From Achromobacter anxifer (lineage in GTDB: Bacteria > Pseudomonadota > Gammaproteobacteria > Burkholderiales > Burkholderiaceae_B), in the NCBI RefSeq assembly GCF_903652925.1, contig NZ_CAHLAR010000010.1, positions 1 through 64,000 of the forward strand: DNA of 64,000 nucleotides. Direction: 5' to 3'. A program made the translations under genes and the position numbers. How positions within the stretch are numbered: position 1 is the stretch's first letter; every line of letters starts with the position of its first letter. Positions 7,975-15,591 of the stretch are shown piece by piece. A model generated the notes under the pieces. The model did not search any database. It was given only the letters and a program-made list of their open reading frames with translations, and was not told the DNA's origin.

Positions 7975-9210
7975 TCAATTCGGCCGCTGCATCTTGCAGG
8001 TCGCCTGCGGCGGCGCCGACACGTCGGCCGCGGCCAGCACCTTCACCGGCTCGAAGCCCATGTCGGTGCCGTCGGCCTTGTACTTGGCGTTCTTGCTCAC
8101 CTTGGACACGACCATGGGCAGCTGCACCTGGTGGTCTTCGGCGCGCATCGTGTAGGTGCCCAAGGACGAGGTATAGGTGACCTTTTCCAGCGCGCGGGCC
8201 AGTTCCGGAACGGACAGCTTGCCGTCCTGCGGCTTGACTTGCTTGAGCGCCTCGCCCAGGAAGTGGATGCCGATGACGGTCTGCGGCTCGGTGTAGCTGG
8301 GGTAGTGGCCGGTCTTGGCCTTGTAGTCCTCGGCGAACTTGGCGCCTTCCTCGCCCGCGGCCTCGATGTTGTACGGGTGGGCGATGTAGTGGCCCAGCGC
8401 GACGTCGCCGGCGTTGGCCAGGTTGCCCACCTGGTCCAGGAACACGGTGGCGAAGCGGACCTTGAGGCCGGCGGCCTGCGTGGCCTTCATCAACAGCAGC
8501 AGGTCGTTGGACCAGTTGCCGGTGATGACGGTGTCCGGGTTGGACGAGCGGATGCGCGCGACGTAGGGCGCGAAGTCCTGGATCTTGTTGACTTCGTGCA
8601 GCGTCTTGCCGACCACTTCATAGCCGTACTGCTTGGCGAAGCGCTCGGTGGCGCCTTCCATGTCCTGGCCCCAGGAGTAGTTCTGGTTGATGGCGTACAC
8701 GCGCTTGCCCAGCGTGCCGTCGGCCGACATGACCGAGGCCAGCGCCTTCACGCGCAGGTCGGCATTGGTGGTGAAGCGGAAATGGTAGAAGTGGCACTTC
8801 TGGCCGGTCAGTTCCAGCGCCTCGCCGCCCACGTTCAGGAACACGACTTCCTTGCCCGGGTTGCGCAGGTTGTGCTTGCGCACGTCTTCGGTCAGCTGGC
8901 CGGAAATGGCCGACGAGGACCCTTGCACCAGGATCTGCACGCCTTCGGCGGCGGCGGCGCGGAAGCGGTCGGACGCGCCCACCGGACCGCCCTGGTTGTC
9001 GAACTCGACCAGTTCCAGCGGCTGGCCGTTCCAGCCGCCGGCGGCGTTGATGCGGTCCAGCTCATATTTGACCGCGGCGCGGAACATCAGGCCGGTCGAG
9101 GCCTGGGGGCCGGACAGCGTCTCGATCAGGCCGATCTTGACGGGCGCGGCCTGGGCCGATGCGGCGATGCCGGCCAGGCACAGCAGGCCGGTGGTGAAAG
9201 CCAATTTCAT
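7975..9210 (-). CDS. Periplasmic ABC substrate-binding protein, LIV-type (Peripl_BP_6)
   Basis: A 411-residue secreted binding protein with a Sec signal peptide of about 21 residues (MKLAFTTG to AQAA). The mature protein opens VKIGLIETLSGPQASTG, the type I periplasmic-binding fold start of the HAAT family. It would deliver the substrate to LivHMGF encoded downstream. A GGAGGAG site precedes the ATG. The two cysteines near GQKCHFYHF and at the C-terminus (ATCKMQRPN) could form a disulfide. Ligand unknown; the neighbouring dehydrogenases suggest a hydroxylated acid. Confidence 0.92.
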   Translation of the reverse strand: MKLAFTTGLLCLAGIAASAQAAPVKIGLIETLSGPQASTGLMFRAAVKYELDRINAAGGWNGQPLELVEFDNQGGPVGASDRFRAAAAEGVQILVQGSSSAISGQLTEDVRKHNLRNPGKEVVFLNVGGEALELTGQKCHFYHFRFTTNADLRVKALASVMSADGTLGKRVYAINQNYSWGQDMEGATERFAKQYGYEVVGKTLHEVNKIQDFAPYVARIRSSNPDTVITGNWSNDLLLLMKATQAAGLKVRFATVFLDQVGNLANAGDVALGHYIAHPYNIEAAGEEGAKFAEDYKAKTGHYPSYTEPQTVIGIHFLGEALKQVKPQDGKLSVPELARALEKVTYTSSLGTYTMRAEDHQVQLPMVVSKVSKNAKYKADGTDMGFEPVKVLAAADVSAPPQATCKMQRPN

Positions 9211-9252
9211 GCGTGTCTCCTCCGTGGGACGGGAGTGTGGTGAATTCGTGGA

Positions 9253-10077
9253 TCAGGCAGGCGCGCGGGCGGACAGGCCCCGGCGCGGTTCTTCTATGCC
9301 CAGGAAGCGGGCAATCTCGGCGATCTGTCCTTCCAGCATGTAGAGGCCCGGATGCGTACGGCAGCCGCGCGCGGCGGCGGCGCGCAGCAGGGGCGTGTCG
9401 ACGCGGCTCATGACGGCGTCGGCGACGACGGTGCCGGCGGCAAGCGCGTCCAGCTGGAAGGGCAGGGGATCGGTGTCGTTCAGGCCCAGCGAGGTCGCGT
9501 TGATGGCGATGTCGCAGGCCTCCGGCGCGGCGCTGGCCACGCTGATGGCCAGGCCGGGATATTGGCGGCCCAGATGGGCGGCGAAAGAGGCGGCCTTGTC
9601 GGCGCTGCGGTTGTACAGGCGCAGGCTGGCGGGGCCGGCGTCGGCGATGGCACAGGCGATGGCCTTGCCCGCGCCGCCCAGGCCGGCCAGGTAGACATGG
9701 CGGCCGGCCGGATCGTGGCCCTGGCTGCGCAGGCCGGCGACGAAACCCAGGCCGTCGAAGTTGCCGCCCGTCAGCACGCCGTCGCGCAGGCGCACCGCGT
9801 TGACCGCGCCGCTCAGCTGGGCCGAGGGCGTCAGGGCGTCGCACAGGGCGGCGGCATTTTCCTTGTGGGGCACCGTCACCACGATGCCGCCCAGGTTGGC
9901 CAGGCCGCGGATGCCGGCGAACAGGCCGGACAGCGCGTCGGGAGCCACATGGAACGGGACCATGACCGCGTCCACGCCGCGCTCGCGCAGCAGGGCATTG
10001 AGCCGCTGGGGCGTCTTGACGTGCGCGATCGGGTCCGCCGCGATCGCGAAAACGGTAGTGCTGCCGGTGATTTCCAC
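9253..10077 (-). CDS. Shikimate dehydrogenase-like (AroE family) oxidoreductase
   Basis: A 274-residue AroE-fold protein. The N-terminal substrate domain keeps the catalytic Lys (TVPHKEN) and Asp (GNFDGLGF). The NADP domain has GLGGAGKAIA and NRS. The shikimate-binding serines are not conserved: the usual SxS site reads HVKTP here, and NTDG reads NFDG. It is therefore unlikely to be the biosynthetic shikimate dehydrogenase and more likely acts on a related hydroxy acid. It starts at GTG 10077, is the first gene of the operon, and is followed 42 bp later by the binding-protein gene. Confidence 0.88.
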   Translation of the reverse strand: MEITGSTTVFAIAADPIAHVKTPQRLNALLRERGVDAVMVPFHVAPDALSGLFAGIRGLANLGGIVVTVPHKENAAALCDALTPSAQLSGAVNAVRLRDGVLTGGNFDGLGFVAGLRSQGHDPAGRHVYLAGLGGAGKAIACAIADAGPASLRLYNRSADKAASFAAHLGRQYPGLAISVASAAPEACDIAINATSLGLNDTDPLPFQLDALAAGTVVADAVMSRVDTPLLRAAAARGCRTHPGLYMLEGQIAEIARFLGIEEPRRGLSARAPA

Positions 10078-10167
10078 CTGATTGTCCCCTGCCTGGGTAG
10101 CGGCTTGCCGCCGTGTCGTTCCTGACTCTCTTGCCTCGAAGCGGCAGTTGCTTTACGCTTTCGGAAT

Positions 10168-10203
10168 AAGTTGTCAGGCAACTTTATTAAGTTGTCAGAT
10201 AAA
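10168..10203. promoter_or_regulatory. Probable GntR/FCD operator: two TTGTCAG repeats 21 bp apart
   Basis: The interval between the divergent aroE-like operon and the SDR-gntR pair contains AAGTTGTCAGGCAACTT (10168-10184), an inverted repeat AAGTTG/CAACTT. A second copy, AAGTTGTCAGATAA, begins at 10189. The repeats are spaced exactly 21 bp, two helical turns. FCD-type GntR regulators commonly bind palindromes with TTGT/ACAA half-sites, so this is the likely autoregulatory and operon operator. No clear -35/-10 pair could be fixed for either direction. Confidence 0.6.
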
Positions 10204-10316
10204 TCATAGGGCAAGCGTTTTTCTCGTGTCAAGCGGCCGTTTCGGGAGTCCAATCGGAATTGCCGTGGCCGCCGGAAAGGCGTTCTCGCCCGCGTACGAG
10301 TGCTTCAGGAGACAGA

Positions 10317-11054
10317 ATGATTTCGTTCGAAGGAAAGGTTGCCGTCATTACCGGCGCGGGCAACGGCATCGGTTTGGCCACGGCGCGCCTGATGGCGGCG
10401 CATGGCGCCCGGCTGGTGCTGACCGACATCGACAGCGCGCGCCTGGAAGAGGTGGCGGCCGAGCTGGACCCCAGCGGGCAGCGCGTCTACACCCGCATGC
10501 TGGACGTGTCGAACTCGGCCGAGTGCGATCGCGTGTTCGAGGCGGCGGCCAAGCATTTCGGCGGGCTGGACCACCTGGTGCATTGCGCCGGCATCTATCC
10601 CGAAAACCTGGTCAAGGACACCAGCGACGAGGCCTGGCGCACGCTGATGCGCGTGAACCTGGACGGCACCTTCTATGTGTGCCGCGCGGCCCAGCGCCAT
10701 CTGCGCCACGACGGCTCCATCGTGCTGCTGACCTCGCTGGCGGCCCAGCGCGGCAGCTATGCGCACGCGGCCTATTCCGCGTCCAAGGGCGCGGTGCAGA
10801 GCTTCACGCGCAGCCTGGCGCTGGAGCTGGCGCCGCAGATCCGCGTGAACGCGGTGGCGCCCGGCATCATCGCCACCTCGATGACGCAGGACCTGATCGG
10901 GCAGAAGGGCGCGCAGCTGCTGGAAAGCACGCCACTGCGCCGCTACGGCACGGCCGAGGAAATCGCCGGGTCCATCGCTTTTCTGTGCTCGCCGCTGGCC
11001 GGCTTCGTCACGGGCGAAGTCATGCAGGTCAACGGCGGCATCTATATCGCGTAA
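10317..11054 (+). CDS. SDR family NAD(P)-dependent oxidoreductase
   Basis: A 245-residue classical SDR with TGAGNGIG near residue 13, catalytic SLAAQRGSYAHAAYSASK (Ser and YxxxK) and the C-terminal GEVMQVNGG. It starts at ATG 10317 behind an AGGAG site; an earlier in-frame start at 10260 adds a leader with no homology. It is transcribed away from the AroE-like operon and towards the GntR gene. That suggests it belongs to the same regulon and provides a further oxidation step. Substrate unknown. Confidence 0.9.
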   Translation: MISFEGKVAVITGAGNGIGLATARLMAAHGARLVLTDIDSARLEEVAAELDPSGQRVYTRMLDVSNSAECDRVFEAAAKHFGGLDHLVHCAGIYPENLVKDTSDEAWRTLMRVNLDGTFYVCRAAQRHLRHDGSIVLLTSLAAQRGSYAHAAYSASKGAVQSFTRSLALELAPQIRVNAVAPGIIATSMTQDLIGQKGAQLLESTPLRRYGTAEEIAGSIAFLCSPLAGFVTGEVMQVNGGIYIA

Positions 11055-11164
11055 AGTCCGAGGCTGGCGCCAGCGGTCGGGGCCGCGGCCAGCCGAACAG
11101 GGCTTCCTTCCATAAACACGGGGCGGCGCGCACGCGCGCCGCCTACACGTTCCATCCATTCGAC

Positions 11165-11911
11165 ATGCAGCCTAACCAAGAACAGGATCCGCAGCGCGCC
11201 GCACCCAAGAGTTCGCTTTCGGCGGCGCTGGGCGACGCGCTGGCGGAGCAGATCCGCCAGGGGGTGCTCGCGCCCGGCGATCGCCTGCCCACGGAAAAGC
11301 AGCTGACCGAAACCTACTCGGTCAGCCGCGCCGTCGTGCGCGAAGCGCTGGCCCGCCTGAAGTCCGAAGGCCTGATCACGTCGCAGCAGGGCAGCGGCGT
11401 CTTCGTCGATCCGAACTTCCAGAAGAATGCATTCCGCATCGCCGCGCCCACACCGGGCGACAACCAGGACCTGGAACACATCCTGGAGCTGATGCTGTCC
11501 ATCGAAGTGACCGCCGCGCGCTATGCGGCGCAGCGCCGCACCGACGCGGACCTGAAGAAGATGCGCCAGGCGCTGGTGGGCATGGAATATGCGCTGCTCA
11601 ATGACAAGCTGGGCGATGAAGAGGACTACCAGTTCCACCATGCCATCGTGCAGGCCACGCATAACCCGCATCTGGTGGCCCTGAACGATTACCTGGAAGC
11701 CAATGTGCGCCGGGTCATCCGCAGCGCGCGCAACAACACGGCGCGCATGTACACCGAACGCATGGCCGCGGTGCAGAGCGAACACCAGGCGATCTTCGCG
11801 GCCATAGACGCGGGTGATCCGGACGCCGCCGGCCGCGCCGCTGACCAGCACCTGCGCAATGCCGCGGATCGCCTGCGCCTGTTCCAGGCCGAGCGGCCCG
11901 CGCCGGTCTAG
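11165..11911 (+). CDS. FadR-subfamily (FCD) GntR transcriptional regulator
   Basis: A 248-residue regulator. The N-terminal winged helix (about 15-85) has GDRLPTEKQLTETYSVSRAVVREALARL, and the C-terminal all-helical FCD domain keeps the metal-binding histidine pattern (FHHAI, EHQAI, ADQHL). It lies 110 bp after the SDR, probably in the same transcript. By position it should control the divergent aroE-like/LIV/E1-E2 operon and its own promoter through the TTGTCAG repeats at 10168-10203. The effector is probably the imported compound or a carboxylate intermediate. Confidence 0.92.
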   Translation: MQPNQEQDPQRAAPKSSLSAALGDALAEQIRQGVLAPGDRLPTEKQLTETYSVSRAVVREALARLKSEGLITSQQGSGVFVDPNFQKNAFRIAAPTPGDNQDLEHILELMLSIEVTAARYAAQRRTDADLKKMRQALVGMEYALLNDKLGDEEDYQFHHAIVQATHNPHLVALNDYLEANVRRVIRSARNNTARMYTERMAAVQSEHQAIFAAIDAGDPDAAGRAADQHLRNAADRLRLFQAERPAPV

Positions 11912-11918
11912 GACGCAA

Positions 11919-11949
11919 GGCCCGCACTGCGTGTGCCGCGGCGCGGGCC
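11919..11949. terminator. Hairpin between convergent gntR and SAF-domain genes
   Basis: GGCCCGC and GCGGGCC arms with a 17-nt loop occupy the 42-bp gap between the two converging stop codons. There is no long T-run on either side, so efficiency is uncertain. Its placement fits a bidirectional terminator. Confidence 0.45.
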
Positions 11950-11953
11950 GGTC

Positions 11954-13291
11954 TTACGCGAAGGTCTGTTCCATCTCGCGGCGGAATTGCACCGCGGTGG
12001 CGCTGTCGTCGTATTCCACGTCGCTCCAGCGGATCGCCTGCGACTGCCGCACCGGGTTCTTCAGCTTGACCTGGTGCGACAGGCCGAGCGGCAGATAGCC
12101 CTCATCCACCGAGTCGCGCGCCGGCATCAGCCGGCCATACACCGTGTAGCCGCCCTCGCCGTCCAGGATCTGGCCGGCCGGCAGGTCGCGCTTGGCGGTG
12201 GCGACCACGTCGCCGTGCCAGCCGGCGGGCGCGCCGGTGGGCTCGCGCCGCAGGCCCACGCTGGCCACGCTGATGCCCAGTTCCAGCCCGATCAGGTGAT
12301 AGGGTTTGTACATGGCGGTGTAGTTGCCGCTGGGGTCCGTGACCAGTCCGTATTCCTTGAAGCAACGGCGCACGTAGTCGCTGTCGGCGGCCAGGGTCAC
12401 GTAGACGCCCCAGCGCAGGTCGCGGAACACCGGGCGGCCGTCGCGCTCCAGCGAGGAGATCACCTCCACCTGGCCGCGATGGTGCAGGATGCCGCCGCTT
12501 TCTCGCGGGCGCAGCACGCGGGCCAGGTCGTCCACGCCGCAGGGCGGAAAATGCAGGCCCGAAGGCGAAGGCAGCAGCCCGGTGGCGTTGGAGACCGCGG
12601 CCATTTCGATGGCGCTCTTGGTGCCGTCCAGGAAGCTGTTGAACATCTGCGCGTTGAAATCGCCCGCCGCGACCATTTCGGCGGTGAAGCCGTAGTAGGG
12701 CCAGACGGTGTCCGGCGTGGACGTATGGAATTCCGGCAGGTACTTGGTGCCCTTGCCCGCGGCCATGACCTCGAAGCCGCTGGCGCGGGCCCAGTCCACC
12801 ATTTCGCAGATCAGGGCCGGCTGGTCGCCGTAGGCCAGGGAATAGACGATGCCGGCTTCGCGAGCGCGGCGCGCCAGCAGCGGGCCGGCCAGCGCGTCGG
12901 CCTCGACGTTGACCATGATGATGTGCTTGCCGTATTCGCAGCAGGCCAGCACGTGGTTGATGCCGGCGGCGGCCTGGCCGGTGGCGTCGATGACGATGTC
13001 CACGTCGGGGCTGGCGATGACGGCAAGGGGATCGTCGCAGAAGTAGACCTTGCCGTTCTTCAGCGCGTCATTGGTGCTGGCGGCGTTGAGCGCGGTGGCG
13101 GGCCAGCCCACCCGGGTAAGCGCCGCGCGGGCCCGGTCGGGCACCAGGTCGGCGACCGCGACCAGCCGCATTCCCGGGGTGCGCGGGGCCTGGCTCATGA
13201 ACATCGCGCCGAACTTTCCGGCGCCCAGCAGGGCAACACGCAAGGGCTTGTGATCGGCTTCTCGCTGCTTCAGCAGGCGGTACAGATTCAT
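11954..13291 (-). CDS. NAD(P)-binding oxidoreductase with C-terminal SAF domain
   Basis: A 445-residue protein. The N-terminal Rossmann domain (VALLGAGKFGAMF near residue 20, VDIVIDATGQ near 100) resembles homoserine dehydrogenase. A middle catalytic region is followed by a C-terminal SAF-type domain (about 345-430) with AKRDLPAGQILDGEGGYTVYGRL. This architecture is common in proteobacteria and often annotated homoserine dehydrogenase-like, but a specific reaction cannot be assigned from sequence. It converges with gntR and may be unrelated to that regulon. The preceding and following genes give no clear pathway. Confidence 0.85.
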   Translation of the reverse strand: MNLYRLLKQREADHKPLRVALLGAGKFGAMFMSQAPRTPGMRLVAVADLVPDRARAALTRVGWPATALNAASTNDALKNGKVYFCDDPLAVIASPDVDIVIDATGQAAAGINHVLACCEYGKHIIMVNVEADALAGPLLARRAREAGIVYSLAYGDQPALICEMVDWARASGFEVMAAGKGTKYLPEFHTSTPDTVWPYYGFTAEMVAAGDFNAQMFNSFLDGTKSAIEMAAVSNATGLLPSPSGLHFPPCGVDDLARVLRPRESGGILHHRGQVEVISSLERDGRPVFRDLRWGVYVTLAADSDYVRRCFKEYGLVTDPSGNYTAMYKPYHLIGLELGISVASVGLRREPTGAPAGWHGDVVATAKRDLPAGQILDGEGGYTVYGRLMPARDSVDEGYLPLGLSHQVKLKNPVRQSQAIRWSDVEYDDSATAVQFRREMEQTFA

Positions 13292-13362
13292 GGCGCGGGT
13301 TCCTCCGGGGTGGGGGGTACTGCAACACAGAATAGTCCCAAATCACGGCGGCTGAACAGGAC

Positions 13363-13923
13363 TCACTCGTCTGCCGTATACAGCTCTCCGGCCAGCACGT
13401 TGCGCCAGTTCTGCCAGCTGATGCGGGGGCGGTCCGAGACCTCGCGGTTGTAGGGAGCGTCGAACAGGATGTGCTTCCAGCGCGGCTTCATGGCGCCCTC
13501 GATCAGGGGCTTGTCGTCGATCAGCAGATGGCCGTGCACCAGCGTCTTGTCCTTGGTCAGGATAAGCCGGTTGGTGGCTTCGCGCCCCAGGTGCCTTTCC
13601 ACCCACAGGTACTTTTCGGCCACGCAATTTTCGAACTGCGACAGGGGCGAGGAGCAGATGCGCACGTCCATGCCCAGCGCCAGCAATTCCTTCACGGCTT
13701 CCAGCGCGCCGGGTACCGGCGGCAGGTCGCGGATGAAGCCGGGCGCCGTGTAGATGGCTTCGGCCATGCCGCGCAATTCGGGAGCGTAATCCTGGCGGAT
13801 GTAGAAGGACTTGCGGTCCTCGAACGCCACCGGCGGGATGTCCGGGTGGCGCGCGCGCCAGGCGTCGATGAAGGCGTGTTCGAAGTCGGCGAGCACGCCG
13901 TCTTGGTCCAGCAGGATGATCAT
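13363..13923 (-). CDS. 5'(3')-deoxyribonucleotidase-like HAD phosphatase
   Basis: A 186-residue HAD-superfamily phosphatase of the NT5C type. The nucleophile motif is LLDQDGVLADFEHAF at the extreme N-terminus. Motif II is CSSPLS near residue 96, and motif IV is HLLIDDKPLI near 138. It would dephosphorylate deoxyribonucleoside monophosphates in the cytosol. The start is ATG at 13923, which places the DxDG motif where the family has it. The gene is followed by the unrelated SAF-domain gene in the same orientation. Confidence 0.87.
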   Translation of the reverse strand: MIILLDQDGVLADFEHAFIDAWRARHPDIPPVAFEDRKSFYIRQDYAPELRGMAEAIYTAPGFIRDLPPVPGALEAVKELLALGMDVRICSSPLSQFENCVAEKYLWVERHLGREATNRLILTKDKTLVHGHLLIDDKPLIEGAMKPRWKHILFDAPYNREVSDRPRISWQNWRNVLAGELYTADE

Positions 13924-13970
13924 GGCGATCCCGGGTGGTGGCAACCCGGCGATTGTGCCAGAGCGGGGTG

Positions 13971-14501
13971 TCAGGCGCCTTGCGGCCGGGACTGCGCCAC
14001 GATGCGGTAGCGGCTGCCGCCGGATTGCGATTCGGACGCGACCAGCACCATGCGGTCATACCGCCATGCCAGGGGCGCGGGCGCGTCGGCTGGAGGCGTG
14101 GCGTGCTCGATGTTGCGCAGCAGGGTGACGTGCGGGCGGAAGGGCTGGGGCGGCGCGGCCAAGCCGTAGCCCGACAGCCATGACCACAGTTCGTCGTGGG
14201 CGGCCTGCAAGCCGGGCGGCGTGTCGCCGGGGCCGGCCCACAGGATGCGCTGGCGGCCGAAGACGCCATAGCGGTCCACCGTCATGTCATCGGGCGCCAG
14301 GCGCCGTTCGGGGGTGGCGGCGGCCAGTTCGTCGGCCAGCGCCGCGTCCACCGGCCCCAGGAACGCCAGGGTCAGGTGCAGGGTCTCGGTGCGCATGACG
14401 CGTCCGCCGCAACTGGGCCTGGCCTGTTCCGCCCAGGCCGCGAGCGTAGCCGCCAGCGAGGGGGCAGGCCACAGGGCGAAGAACAGGCGTACGGTGGACA
14501 T
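13971..14501 (-). CDS. thpR: RNA 2',3'-cyclic phosphodiesterase (2'-5' RNA ligase family)
   Basis: A 176-residue 2H phosphoesterase. Both HxTL/HxT motifs are present: LHLTLAFLGPV near residue 45 and FRPHVTLLRN near 128. The N-terminus MSTVRLFFALWP is typical of the ThpR/LigT family. These enzymes open 2',3'-cyclic phosphates on RNA. The stop is 47 bp before the nucleotidase start, so the two may be co-transcribed. Physiological role is generally unclear in this family. Confidence 0.9.
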   Translation of the reverse strand: MSTVRLFFALWPAPSLAATLAAWAEQARPSCGGRVMRTETLHLTLAFLGPVDAALADELAAATPERRLAPDDMTVDRYGVFGRQRILWAGPGDTPPGLQAAHDELWSWLSGYGLAAPPQPFRPHVTLLRNIEHATPPADAPAPLAWRYDRMVLVASESQSGGSRYRIVAQSRPQGA

Positions 14502-14527
14502 GCACTGATTGTAGGCGCGCAGCCGGC

Positions 14528-15292
14528 TCAGCTGCCCGTGGTTTCCGTGCGGCGGCGGCGGGTCAGGCCCGTGTCGAAGCGCTCCACGCCCGGGCGGGCC
14601 GGACGATCAAAGCGTTCCACGCCAGGGCGGTCGAAACGCTCTACCCCGGGCCGGTCGAAGCGTTCCACCCCTGGCGGCCGGGTGAAGCGTTCCACGCGCT
14701 GCGGGCTTTCGGTCTTGGCCTGCACGCTCTGGGCCGCGGCCTGTTCGCGCTTGGCGATGATTTCCTCGGCGCGCTGGTGGTGCGGCGCCATCTTGCGGAC
14801 CATCACCCGGCCGTCGCGGGGGAAGTAGTTGATGCGGCGCGCGTGCACGTCGCCCTGGTCCTGCGCCTTGACGGGAATGCCTTCAGTCTTGAGGTACTGC
14901 AGCACGAACTGGCCGTTGCGCTCGCCGATGTTCATCTGCTGCATGGCGGACAGCACCGCGCCGCCGCCGAACACCTTGGCCTCCAGGCGGTCGCGCACGG
15001 CGCCGGCCTTCAGCAGTTCGTTGATCAGCACTTCCATGGCGAACGCGCCATAGCGCATGGTGGCCGAGGCGGGCGACTGCATGTCGCCTTCGGGCAGCAT
15101 GAAATGGTTCATGCCGCCCACGCCCGTGATCGGGTCATGGATACAGGCGGCGACGCAAGACCCCAGGACGGTCGAGATCATCAGGTCTTCGTTGGTGACG
15201 TAGTACTCGTTGGGCAGTACTTTCACCGCCTGACACTGGAACGCGCTATCGAAATAGTGGCGCGTTGCACGGGCTTCAAGACGGGCGGCCAT
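14528..15292 (-). CDS. cheD: Chemoreceptor glutamine deamidase CheD with a repeat-containing C-terminal tail
   Basis: A 254-residue protein. Residues 1-190 form the CheD domain: [15 protein letters not shown] carries the catalytic Cys, and [12 protein letters not shown] carries the His. CheD deamidates glutamines on methyl-accepting chemotaxis proteins and can interact with CheC. From residue 199 the tail contains five copies of a VERFDRP-type unit and ends in RRRR, which is not part of the CheD fold. No other chemotaxis gene is in the window, so it is an orphan locus. The ribosome site is weak. Confidence 0.9.
   Translation of the reverse strand: MAARLEARATRHYFDSAFQCQAVKVLPNEYYVTNEDLMISTVLGSCVAACIHDPITGVGGMNHFMLPEGDMQSPASATMRYGAFAMEVLINELLKAGAVRDRLEAKVFGGGAVLSAMQQMNIGERNGQFVLQYLKTEGIPVKAQDQGDVHARRINYFPRDGRVMVRKMAPHHQRAEEIIAKREQAAAQSVQAKTESPQRVERFTRPPGVERFDRPGVERFDRPGVERFDRPARPGVERFDTGLTRRRRTETTGS
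14573..14698 (-). repeat. In-frame tandem repeat in cheD (GVERFDRP units)
   Basis: Five tandem copies of a 24-bp unit encode RVERFTRP, then three PGVERFDR units and a final PGVERFD. They are slightly interrupted by PAR before the last copy. Silent differences between copies, seen as varied Arg and Phe codons, show that the peptide is kept while DNA diverges. Such tracts expand and contract by slippage, so copy number probably varies between strains. Confidence 0.85.
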
Positions 15293-15557
15293 GGGACTCG
15301 ATTAAAGGCAAGAACGGCGATTGGGACACGAATTTGGCTGCACGGGAACAAAAATGTATCAAAATATGTAATAAAATGTCGCTTTATTCTTGCATACTCA
15401 AGCTTCCAGCGGGAGAAATGCTGTGTAACGGACACAGTAATTCGTCCTGTATTGCCGCCAGGCGCGGACGCCACCGCCCGCTGGCAGGCATGCAGGCATC
15501 CTACACAAGCGGGCGGAAGTCGTTCCCCGGATCTCGGGGAAGAAGGGGCTTCAAACG
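15293..15557. other. Intergenic region upstream of cheD with an AT-rich island
   Basis: No gene is seen here. About 15330-15420 is strikingly AT-rich for this genome (several A/T runs around aaaatgtatcaaaatatg). It probably holds the cheD promoter, though no confident -35/-10 or sigma-28 site could be fixed. A short inverted repeat, CTGTGT-AACGG-ACACAG, lies at 15421-15437 and could be an operator. Confidence 0.5.
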
Positions 15558-15591
15558 GAGCCTTTGTGCGGCGCCTGAGGCGCCGTGGCTC
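15558..15591 (-). terminator. Hairpin at the end of ftsX
   Basis: A nested stem-loop overlaps the ftsX stop codon. The inner arms CGGCGCC and GGCGCCG flank a 3-nt loop (15569-15585), and the outer arms GAGCC/GGCTC lie at 15558 and 15587. No strong U-tract follows on the minus strand, so termination strength is uncertain. Confidence 0.5.

Noticed and set aside
10148-10200. TTGCTT/TTGTCA-like boxes as the promoters of the divergent aroE-like and SDR operons
   Set aside because: No convincing -10 at 16-18 bp on either strand; left as an operator only.
13924-13944. Upstream start MPPPGIA for the nucleotidase
   Set aside because: It would put extra residues before the catalytic DxDG motif, which is normally at the very start, and lacks a ribosome site.
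14573-14698. CRISPR-like repeats in cheD
   Set aside because: The 24-bp units are contiguous, in frame and encode a repeated peptide; there are no spacers.
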